Assembly: GCA_035222895.1 (NCBI GenBank)
Contig: JAVYIG010001040.1
Location: 186,001-250,000 of the forward strand
From: Strongylocentrotus droebachiensis
Taxonomy: Eukaryota; Echinodermata; Echinoidea; Camarodonta; Strongylocentrotidae
Length of the DNA stretch: 64,000 nt
Direction: 5' to 3'
Shown: piece after piece, positions 1-10,420 of the stretch
Layout of the letters: every line of letters begins with the position of its first letter
Numbering within the stretch: the first letter of the stretch is position 1
Made by a program: the position numbers and the translations under genes
The notes under the pieces: generated by a model
What the model saw: only the letters and a program-made list of their open reading frames with translations
Database searches by the model: none
What the model was told of the DNA's origin: nothing

Positions 1-91
1 TTTCAAAATTTCTCGATCACTATGACCCCAACAAATTGTATTTCTATAGTCTATTTCTCTCCCTCCCGTTCCGCCCCTTACCTCCTCTTCC

Positions 92-129
<38 letters not shown>

Positions 130-1249
130 ATCCCGGGTTTTTGCTCTCTCCATTCAGAAATTTGATTTCCCATAACTCAATATTTGTTAAAGGTCCTTCT
201 CTATAAAAACAATCTCCTCCCTGCAATATAAGCTGGTATTCATAATCTTGTATCAAACCATATTATGTTCATGAAAATGTATGATGAAAAAAGAAAAAAG
301 ATGCAGAAACCAATTAATCAAATAAAATCAAATAATGTGAAATGTTATATTGCATGTTTGATTCTTTGTTCTATTTTTTTTGTCTGTTTGTTTGTTATCA
401 TTATGTATGTATTGTTAATTTGGGGGCCAACTTACTTAAAGGCTATATGTACTTTTTTGTTGGCCTCTCATTCTCATATTGTTTTGTTCTAAATGCTCTG
501 TATTGAATTTTATTGGTATTACTCTGTTGTGTATATATTTTGTGTATGTTGTTGTTATTGAGAATGAACGATATTGTGCTATCGATCCTTCTCTCATGCG
601 CATGCTTCCCCGCTTCTCTCCCCCCCCCCCCCCTCTCTCTCTCTCCCTCTCCCTCTCCCCCTTGCCTTCCCATTGTCTTTCTATGTGTGTCTCTCTCTCC
701 TCTCTTGTATATAAAGAAACAAGGCCCCAAGAATTGCGATTAAAGGCAGCATATTTGCGATCGATATCAATCGCAACAATGTAGGCCTACATACAAGATA
801 GGAGACTATATTAGGCTCGGTGTAAAAATGTCAGAGGAAAAAATGTCAGAGGTAAAAATGTCAGAGGTAAAATGTCAGAGGTAAAAATGTCAGAGGTAAA
901 AATGTCAGAGGTATAAATGTTAGAGGTATAAAATAAAAACAAAAGCATGTAACAAGCTTGTTATAATTACACCCGGGTTATATATTTAATTAGGCTTATC
1001 GAAAAAGAACAGCGAGGGATATTCTGCAGTCGTTATTTCACCGCTGCTTTATTTTCCACTTTCCCAGTTTAAATTTATTTACCTTTCGGCCCAAAATTGT
1101 GACTTTTTGCCCGATTATTGCCGAAGGAAGACGGGGGGGGGGGGGTATTCTTCTTCTGGGGCACGGTGACCCGGCTGCTCTCCCCTTCCTCTTATATATA
1201 TGCTTTGCTTTATATATCCTTCCGAACAGTGGTCAATGCCTAGGCAGAG
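1..1249. other. gene-free stretch with pyrimidine microsatellites
   Basis: Holds CT repeats (about 94-124 and 630-660), a poly-C run near 621, the first minisatellite and a poly-G run near 1135. I see no exon with family support. Confidence 0.6.
826..935 (+). repeat. 15-bp minisatellite, AATGTCAGAGGTAAA unit
   Basis: About seven copies of AATGTCAGAGGTAAA with small length changes. The same array occurs inverted at 3386-3580. A flank with TTGCGAT and ATCAATCGCAA lies just upstream (about 736-776). Confidence 0.9.
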
Positions 1250-1830
1250 CAGGCAGACTAATGGGACATGGTTTCTACTCCGAGTTTCGCGCCTTGCAAG
1301 CAGTCATCAGGCAACTGATAGCATTCTTAAAAGTACATGATTATCCTACAACCTTGGTACAAATACCCCTTAAAAATAAGACTTAACTAATAAAAATACA
1401 ATTGGAATTACTCATGAGTATTCTTATTGCATTGTATTCAGGTATTGTAGTCTTATTTTTCATTTCATTTCATTTATTTTCATATTTCTCATAAACATAC
1501 ATTTATTTCAAATGAAGTACAAAATTGTTTTTATTTTAATAACAAATAATAATAACAAAGATAAGTGGTCAATATGAATTTGTGATTTAACTAAGAGAAA
1601 TATGATGGGACCTACACGAAAGCAAGCTTGTAAGGCTGTAGGCCCCAGTAAAGTAATTGTGGTAATAAATGGAGGACGGATATACATGTATTGTATAGCT
1701 CCTATTTTGAGCGTATTTGTCCCAAGGTTGTAGAGGAATCATGTACTTTGACGAATGCTATCAGTTGTCTGATGATCGCTTGCAAGGCATGAAACTCGGA
1801 GTAGCAACCATGCATGTCCCATTAGTCTGC
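1250..1830. repeat. foldback element with about 120-bp arms
   Basis: 1250-1371 and 1709-1830 are inverted copies; shared blocks include GGCAGACTAATGGGACATG, ACTCCGAGTTTC, CAACTGATAGCATTC and CTACAACCTTGG. The 340-base spacer is AT-rich. Open frames in the arms are artefacts of the repeat. Confidence 0.8.
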
Positions 1831-2385
1831 CTTATTCAATATTTATTTACCGGTATATTATGCTTTTGTATAAGCAAATGGTACTGGTACACTGAGCAAA
1901 CTTCTGGGGGGAAAGATTTCTAAAATCGAGAAGTTTGGCCATGTTGTATATAATAGGCTGAGTTGTCGCTCCATGGTGTAATCATTAAATAAAAAGAAAA
2001 GTCAGTACAGCCCACAAAATAGGATCAGATATCTATGAACCTCTCCCCCCCCCCCCCCCCCCACTTCTCCTTCACTTTTGAAGATTATTGGACATTTCAA
2101 CTGCGTGGCAATGACTACTATTATATGTAATTTCCAATAAATGCATATTTCCGACAATTCCACTTTCTTGTGGGCTTGGTATTTTGATACTCTGAAAGAA
2201 GGGTCAATGCTGAAACAAAGCAGAAAGCCATGTTATCAGTGCTAACCGCACCATCACATTCCCGAAGTGCGCATGTTGCAATAAAATATTGTCGATTACT
2301 ATTGCGGTATAAAATAATCTTGGAAAAATCAATAAGCAGCTTTGTTACTCCGATACAAAGCAGAAAGCCGCCCACGTTACATCAA

Positions 2386-2777
2386 TTAAAGAGAATGTTG
2401 AGTTCTGGGGAAAGGTGAACAATAATATGTGAGCGTTTGTTATCATTCTTATTATGCAAGCGTGGAAGAACATCAAAGAAAAAAGTTATTCCTTGAAAAT
2501 CTATTTCAAATGACTTCATATTCCCAGATATGACAAGTAACAGCTTTAAAATGAGGCCTAATATGTTTGTGTAGTCCCATATCAATATCTTTCTGTGTAC
2601 AGTGCTTGTTACTTTACCAAGACTGGGCCAAAGATTTTATCATTTTGATGACTCCAAAACCTTGCACTACACACCAATACTTACATGTTTATGCTAGATG
2701 ATCAACCTTTTCTGATTGCTTCCACATCGTTTCTTTCACAATGCAATCGCAAGACCAGAACTCAACTTTATCTTTAA
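2386..2777. mobile_element. TTAA-type MITE, family A copy 1
   Basis: The ends are TTAAAGAGAATGTTGAGTTC and CAGAACTCAACTTTATCTTTAA, bounded by TTAA. The body matches 15410-15799 and part of 25325-25512. There is no coding capacity. Confidence 0.85.
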
Positions 2778-3385
2778 ATGCCAACCGCACCATCACATTT
2801 TAGAGAAGTGCGCGCTTTGCAGAGGTTCGGTTTAAATGACATCGTTATTTATAATTTAATTGTCGTAGAGTTTAAAATGGGGATGAGCTTCTGAATCGAG
2901 ACAGTCTTTTACTTTTTGGAGCGGGTTTTTAGTTTTCGGAGCGACTTTTTACTTTTCGGAGCGACTTCTTGATTTTCTTATTCTTACTCCACTTCCTTTG
3001 CCGCCATGAGGTGCTAAAGCTTTAGCAGAGTTCGGGGCGCCCAGCCCTTATATGTAACTTTTCGTGATTCCTCGGGATTATGTAACTATTTTGTACTAAA
3101 TGCACTACTCACTTTAACACTTGACTTTTGTCGAGAATTTTCATTTCTTCGTTTGGACTTTGTTCGTCTCTGGAACGTTACACGGGCTATGTTGCAGGCT
3201 GCCACCGGCCAAACCGGTCCGTTTCACAAACATTAACACATCAACCAAATCAAAATGTCAAAAAATGTTAGACATTCATTATATGCAAGCCTGATCACAA
3301 CAAAATAAATTTCAAAATCTATTTTCCACATTGTATTTTCCTCAGGACATGTACGAAATACTTTGCTAATTTTTTTGCTTGTACC

Positions 3386-3580
3386 TCTGACATTTTTTCC
3401 TCTGACATTTTTACGACTGACATTTTTACCTCTGACATTTTTACCTCTGACATTTTTACCTCTGACATTTTTTTCCTCTGACATTTTTACCTCTGACATT
3501 TTTACCTCTGACATTTCTACCTCTGACATTTTTTCCTCTGACATATTTTCCTCTGACATTTTTACCTCTGACATTTTTAC
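3386..3580 (-). repeat. 15-bp minisatellite, inverted larger array
   Basis: About twelve copies of the complement (TTTACCTCTGACATT). The minus-strand open frame of MSEVK repeats is produced by the 15-bp period and is not treated as a gene. The flank 3600-3650 carries TTGCGATTGATTGGAGGACTT. Confidence 0.9.
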
Positions 3581-3649
3581 CTGGCACCCTATATTATATA
3601 CTTGCGATTGATTGGAGGACTTGAAATTAATTCGGATCAATCGCAACTC

Positions 3650-4640
3650 TTTATTAAATGGGGCCTAACTTTTCAGTTTGATTTTTATTTTAGTAGGAAT
3701 GAAGTAAGTTTAAGCATGATTTTCTTTTAAATTCTTTTAGGGCAACATGTGCCAACTGTTTTAGGCAAAACATCTTCGGTAGTAAATTATAATGGAGGGA
3801 ATACTGACTAGGTTTTTTCACGACATACTGATCATGTTATAGGTTATAATTATGTCCCATTTGCATCCATCATCAAACTATGTAGAACTTTGAACAAGGA
3901 ATTATGAACATGTTACGTATGTCCTATATGTGAAATTCAAATGATAGCAGCGTTCTTATTTTCAAATTATGCAAGGAAACCCGTTTACTTTCTAAACTTC
4001 ACTGCCAGACACTATTGAGTAACATACTGACTTCATTTTTCCTTTGGCTAAAACATACATAAAATGAGCTGTAAAGGGTACATGAGCATTTGTCTACATC
4101 AAAAACCCAATTCTTGTAATTGTCAAAATTAAACTGATTGAATCTATGCGCAGCACAAAACATACGACCATTCGGTATACGGATTGAAATCAGACTATTA
4201 CTTTAGTGATAGCAATTACTAACGTTGATTCGACAACTAATGATCGTTATTTTCCCACTTAAAGACATTTTCAAGCCCTTTCGTTTCGAGGGAAGTTCTA
4301 AAGTATTATTATCTTTCAAATGCTGTTGGAATTTAACCTTTTCATTTGTTCGGCCTGCAAATGGGACATAGTACCTTTAAAGCAATACTATACGGGGTAT
4401 TAAAAGGTGTACTTGTCATGTCTGTTACACTTAATTTGTCAAGTTCTACACTTTTAGCTATTACGAGGAAATGTATGATCTAATTGTTCTACAACATAAT
4501 TATATATGTGTTTAGAGCATGATTAACATGATTATGATATTCTGTTAAAACCAAAAGTAAAGATTCATTACCTTCCCCCCCCCCCTCCCCCCCCCCCCCC
4601 CCGGAAAGAAGAATCACAGATTTTTCAATTTCTTAACAGT
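3650..4640. other. AT-rich stretch with no recognisable gene
   Basis: No coding frame, repeat or splice pattern stands out apart from a poly-C tract near 4576-4602 bordering the LINE tail. Confidence 0.5.
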
Positions 4641-5445
4641 GAGTAATTATTATTATTTGTTTGCGTCATGCCCATTATGATTGCAAAGTGTCCATTTTCT
4701 CTTCGACTATTCACTAGATCACTGTGAAACTTCATTTGGAATAATATTGAACAGGACATATGACACACCGTCGGCTGATTTGTTCACAAGTCTTAAATGG
4801 ATGACACAAGACAAACGGTTTGAGTTAAGTCGCGTTATGATGATATATAAATGCGTTTATAACTTAGCACCTTCTTACCTTCAAGTATAGGCTTAATCAA
4901 TCCTAATGATGTACACGAGCATCCTACAAGGCAAATAGACAGTGGATGTTTACGTGTGCCCAGATTTTACACTGATTGTTATAAGTGTAGCCCAATTGTT
5001 TCTTCTATCTTGAATGGAATGAGCTAGATAATTCGATGAGAACGGCTTCCTCTGTCAATTCATTTAAGAGATTGTTTAAACAAAGTTGTAATTTTTGAAA
5101 AGCTCAGCCGAACATACACTACGTGCATGTTCTGTAATATTAACATGATTTTTTCACACGATTGTGACTTAATCAATATTTTCCTTTATGCATTACAGTT
5201 GAACTAAGTCAAGGATATATAATTATTTTGCAAAAGAGTATTCGTTTGTGCCACGTCTATTATTGCTGTGTTATATCTTTCTAAATGTACCATGGATTTT
5301 TATTTTAACTGTTCTGTATAAACGTTATGCTTTTTGATGTAAATATGTTTATGTTTATTCAGGGCCCCATGGGAGACCACTACTTCTTGGTGAATGGGCT
5401 ACCCTGACAAAAGACTATAAATAAATAAGTAAATAAAATAAATTT
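4640..5445 (+). mobile_element. 3' end of a CR1/jockey-like LINE
   Basis: Residual coding sequence around 4681-4890 reads ADLFTSLKWMTQDKRFEL and MMIYKCVYNLAPSYL, the C-terminal tail typical of these LINE reverse transcriptases. Frame-shifted continuation to about 5095 still shows RTASSVNSFKRLFKQ. A 3' UTR follows, ending with CAGGGCCCC, GGGCTACCCTG and a (TAAA)n-like tail near 5420-5445. The 5' part is missing, as is usual for 5'-truncated copies. Confidence 0.75.
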
Positions 5446-5502
5446 GTATGCGACTGATGGTTAATTATACACCGCGGGCACCTACACCTTCCAGCACAAT
5501 GC

Positions 5503-6072
5503 TTAAAGGGATAGTTGAGTTCTGCTTTCAGACCGCAAATGCCTTCAAAGTGCATGGTTATTGCTTTTATTCTTATCTATGACATTTCTAGCGCCATTTT
5601 AGAACCTAAAATTGCAATGAAGGTATAACTTTAGATCCCAAAATGTTTGAAATTTAGCCAATACGATCATACCAATTCAGCTCCACTTTCCCCAAAATAC
5701 GGTAACCGTTAATTAATTATTTAATTAAAAATAACAATACATGGGCCTGCTGGTTGTGCGTAATATAACCAACACGAAAATGCCAACAAAAAAGCCAACA
5801 TCGGCATTGGCTGAAATACGACGTAAAAGGCACTATTTTGTTTTTTCCAACGGTGTTTTTCAAATTATCTGATATTTGTGGTGGTACACAAGTATTAGAA
5901 ATCGTTATATTTATGGATATTTCAGCCGTCTCTGAATCGATTTTGATCAAACAAAGATGATTTTGTCATTTAAATTGTATGTTCTTTCAAATTTGACACT
6001 CAGTTTTTCTTTATCTCACAAAATTCTTTTTTGTGTAGCGCCCTTTGCAACAGAACTCAACTATCCCTTCAA
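5503..6072. mobile_element. TTAA-type MITE, family B
   Basis: Terminal repeats TTAAAGGGATAGTTGAGTTC and CAGAACTCAACTATCCCTTC bound a 570-base AT-rich body with no coding capacity. The ends share GTTGAGTTCTG with family A, but the body differs. Confidence 0.8.
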
Positions 6073-6722
6073 TGTTTATTTTCTTGATTAAAATGGTAAA
6101 TATGGGCCCACTGTATTAGGGCTCATTGTCTTGGTTGAATAATGTAGTGATCATTAACAATATAGCTTGTTTTATTGATTTCGAAATTCCAGTTTTCCAG
6201 GAGAAACTTTGAATTCTAAAATCAAAGTTTGAAATCACCTTTCTGGTGAATGTGACAGGCATTGTAAGGCAGTTCCATGCGTAGCCTTTTGTGTACCACC
6301 ACACAGCCATAATTAAGGCAAAAGGGGTTATCATGAATTTATGTTCAATATAATTGTTTTCCGCCGGACCAGTATTTCAATTTCTTCGGTGGAGCAGAAG
6401 AAGTTCAAACCAATAACCCCTACGTGAGCTCGTGAAACCCGTTTTGATTAATTATCAAATTGTTGACATCAATCTCATTTGATGGGATTAAGAATTGGAA
6501 TTACCTTCTATTTTTGTGTTTTGTTTTTCCCCATTCTTTCAAAATGTTACTCTTAATACCCTATAGACTCGTCAACATTCATTTTGCACGAATATATCAC
6601 TTTTTCCTTGAAAGTCTTATTGAAAAAAGCATAATTACCTTTGAACTTTTTTTGTTGTTGTTTTGTTTTTAAAGTGCAATGTCGAGATGAAATTTTGATT
6701 TAAATGTGAACATGAGCAAATA

Positions 6723-7250
6723 CACTGTTGCTCATAACGGTGGAATATTTTTTTTTATCCCAATTTATGGAATTATTTTAAAAATAATTTAAAAATACTA
6801 GATCTAGATAATAGTATACAGTCTCAGATTTTATTGAATAATAATTTGTCAATATGTGTTTTGCGTGACTGCTAAAGCATGTATATTATGCTACTATGTT
6901 TATCAACTAGGGGACCTATGCCCTTAAGTCATAAATGACAGTAATGAGGATTAATGCCTCACAAAAGGGCACTAATGTAGCACATCGACACGGTGTTGAT
7001 CCTGGGGCCTCACAGTTACGAGGCCATTGCTTTGTCACTGAACCATGACTGTACGCAGCGGGGGCTAGGGTAGGGGACAGTTTCCATAAATTTAAAAAAA
7101 AAACAGAAAATGCAATAAATATTACAATAATTTATTGCATTTTACCCCGGTCCCCAACATAAAAAAATACTCTGGACGGCCATGCATTATGGCTCAAGGC
7201 ATGGGCACACAGAAGAAAAAAAAAATATTCCACCGTTATGAGCAACAGTG
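6723..7250. mobile_element. Tc1/mariner-like MITE
   Basis: Terminal repeats CACTGTTGCTCATAACGGTG and the complement, extending into ATTCCACCG-type sequence for about 30 bases, are flanked by TA at 6721-6722 and 7251-7252. No transposase is seen. An inner inverted segment with AATAAATTATTG-like pairing suggests a composite. Confidence 0.82.
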
Positions 7251-7252
7251 TA

Positions 7253-9328
7253 GGTGTACACACAGTTTTGTAAGCGACAATGAAAAACACATTCGGTTTG
7301 CTTTAGTTTAATGTTATTGTATTGTTTCGCACATAAGATTGCTAGCCTCCTATCAACAAAGGGTTCCAGTCCAGATGTCTACATTATCGGTTATTTAGAT
7401 GTTTTCGACTATTTAACGTGTGAAGATGTGCGCAATTATTATATTGGTTCAATAATATTATGTTGATATGACGCGAACTTTCAGATAGTCTTATTCTGTT
7501 CATGGTGGGTTTTCTACACCAAACGAAAACAAATTCAGCCCAAATATTTGTTCTAAAATGCATAAAGACCCCTAAGACATGAAATGTGGGCACTTTAAGT
7601 ACAAATTTTCAAAAATCAGTCTGTGGCATCTTTTTTAGCATAACATTTTACTGAGGAATCTGCAATGAAATTTAGGTGAACACCATTTCATGTTGGATCC
7701 GTCTGTGTACCTTATTACCATGGCCTGATAGCCGTAATTATCGCAACCCATCTTAGAAAATGATTTAACTATAAAGACAAATGAGCAGAGGGCGCCGCGT
7801 TTAAAACCGGGGAGGGATATAATCGTCTTTGCAAACACATTCTGTTCAAATTTCAAAGTAAGTGTGTGTCGTAGGAAGCTGAAATCACTGCAAAAAAAAA
7901 AAGCGGTTCCCCGATATATTATAAACAACAGCCGGTGATTTCTTGTAGGCCTATAGGAAAGAAAATATCATGTACGAATGTTAATTACTGTTTTGTCGAA
8001 GAGAATGACGGTCTTAATTCATTTCAAGTTAATAAATGCATATTGGTAAGGACGAGTATGAAATAATTTAGGTGTGCAAATAAATGATATCAAAGGTTTA
8101 TTAGTGAGAACTTTGTATCGGGTCCAACTGTTATCTCTGACTTACTCGCGCCGAAACGCAAAGACTGTAATATTGTAGTGGACAAGAAAACGTAGTGCTT
8201 GTTGGACTTCTTCTGACTGTTTGGCTGTTTATACAAAGGCATATTAAATTTAGATCTTGTCTTACCAGTGAAGCAATAATGCTAAAAGAGCTAAGAACCG
8301 GAACAGGTAGGTCTTCTTTCGTTCTTTGCTTTCCAACACAGGAGTTACAATCAATTGTAATATTCCCTCAAATTGAGTATAATTATATTTCCATCAGTCA
8401 TTCGTTTCTTTAAAATTCTACCTCAGCTACACATCAAAACCGACTCCTAACCAATGTACTTTTGCCATTGCGAGTTATGTCAAATTTCTGTTCGGTATAT
8501 GGCAGGTCTGGTGTTAGTGTCGTAGGTGGGTGTCAGCAGGAATTTACGATCAATTTCTTGTAACAGTAAAATACGATTCATTGTAATACACGATCAATGT
8601 TAAAAAGAATGGAGATGAGATATTTTCACAATAATTGATTTGAGGTCGAGTTGATGTTACAAGGCCCCACGGAAACCAGATTTTATTTCTGAAACTCGTA
8701 CAGATATATCATAAAATACCAGTGGCTATAACATGGTTAAGACGATTGAAGAGCCGAATGGAAATAGGGTAATTTGGGAGTTTTCATGAACAGCAGACCC
8801 TTTTTTGGCACAAGGGTAATGGTGTTTGTAGTTTAGTAGAAGGGGGGGGGTAGTATGTGAGGTTACGGAATGATCAGAAAGAAGAAATTGGCTCAGTCTT
8901 ACTGAAAGTCACATGCATGCACTGCACACCGTAATTGGTAGGACTAGCTACATGGGACTACACACGAAGACACGTGACATGAACGTTTGGATTAACATTT
9001 ACCTCTGTTTTACATCTTATTTCGAATATGAGGGCATTTAGAGAGTAGTCCTTTTCAATAGATTGTCCTCCTATGATATGCTTCTTACTCTTTTTTTTAG
9101 AATGTCATTTATATATGATTTCTAGATATGCATTTGAAAAAAGGCGACCAAGCGAATATAGAGCGAGTTCAAAACAGATACACCTGTGGTTCAAAGTTCA
9201 GTTTAATTCGGGTAGGGAGTACAGCTAGACACAAATCTCACTCTGCCTCGCTTGGTATATCATGCAGTTAATATCATGGACTCTACCCCTGGCGAGTGCA
9301 TTTCTACTCTAAAGTTTGAAATGCTATT
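7253..9328. other. AT-rich stretch with no recognisable gene
   Basis: Several short frames occur on both strands (for example minus 7635-7928) but none shows a protein family, codon bias or paired splice sites. Confidence 0.5.
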
Positions 9329-9642
9329 CAGGGGCGGATCTAGCTTTTTGCTAAGGGGGGGGGGGTTGACCAAAATAATGACGATGCAGAGCATCGTCCA
9401 CGAGCCGCGAAGCGGCGAGCCGATTTTTTTTGGGGTGTTTATTTGAACCCCGTAAGTGATATTTTCCTGGCATCTATTAACACAATGGAGACCATAAAAA
9501 GCAGTGCATGATAACGTCTTTTTAAATCAAGTAACAATTTCTTTTTTCTTTTTTTTTCTTTTTTTTTTTGGGGGGGGGGGGGCGCCCAAGGGGGGGGGGG
9601 TTTAAACCCCCTAAACCCCCCCCCCCCGTAGATCCGCGCCTG
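9329..9642. mobile_element. hAT-like MITE with G/C tracts
   Basis: The ends CAGGGGCGGATCTA and TAGATCCGCGCCTG are near-complementary, and CTATT occurs at both flanks. The body is full of poly-G, poly-C and poly-T tracts. Confidence 0.65.
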
Positions 9643-9767
9643 CTATTATCTCTCACAACGGGTAAAAAGTTCAACGGTCTTTATTTACTGGGGCAGAACA
9701 ATAGGCCTACAGATGTGTCTGGCAAACAAAAGGTCTATTGCAGTTTTTGTCAACGTTGACCTTTGGT

Positions 9768-9938
9768 CAGGCGCGTACGCAGGGGGGGGGGTACCCCCCC
9801 TCCCCCCCCCCCCCCGCTTATTCAGCGGCTGGCTGAGGCGTTGCAAAATTTTCGGCCCGATTTAAAATTATTAACCCCCCCCCCCTCCCCCCCCCCCCCC
9901 CCCCCCCTCCTTGATAAAAAATCCTGCGGACGCGCCTG
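9768..9938. mobile_element. hAT-like MITE with perfect 8-bp target duplication
   Basis: The element runs from CAGGCGCGTACGCAGG to CCTGCGGACGCGCCTG and is flanked by the exact 8-base duplication CCTTTGGT at 9760-9767 and 9939-9946, the size expected for hAT transposition. The interior is poly-G and poly-C with a short unique core. Confidence 0.85.
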
Positions 9939-10420
9939 CCTTTGGTCCATTAAGGTGGACTCACCTGCAAGCTGCAACAGGCCAAACTGTCAGCTCGCGA
10001 GGTCGACATCTTTCAACCAATGCAGCACAGTGAACGCAAGGCACCGATCAAAATGACCAAAGCGGTCTTGATTGTGTAAATTCATTTATTTAGATTGATT
10101 GTTCTCATATCAGCGCACATTTTTACAATGCATTTGGATGTCAAAACCTACCTATCAATGATTGTGACTAAAAATTTGGTCTGATTGTGGTAAAAAATTA
10201 ATCCAAATGGTAATTGTTTGGCAAAAATCTGACCAAAGTGACAATAGTGTTGTTGATGGTGTGCAATTCGACCACGTTATTTAGCATCAGGGCATATTTG
10301 TATGTAGATTAATGCCATGAAATTTCCTTTACAAATAATAACGATTAGAAAAAAAAATACCCATGACCAAAAGTGACCGGAATAATCACTTTCCTTTCCC
10401 TATTTCTACATTAACATCAT

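Noticed and set aside
3233..3646. 137-codon minus-strand frame of MSEVK repeats
   Set aside because: Produced by the 15-bp period of the minisatellite; no splice, promoter or family support.
8195..8413. Hydrophobic 72-codon frame upstream of the LAMP-like gene, considered as its signal-peptide exon
   Set aside because: Starts with GTG rather than ATG, and the exon at 10421-10480 gives a proper ATG, signal peptide and phase-0 donor closer to exon 2.
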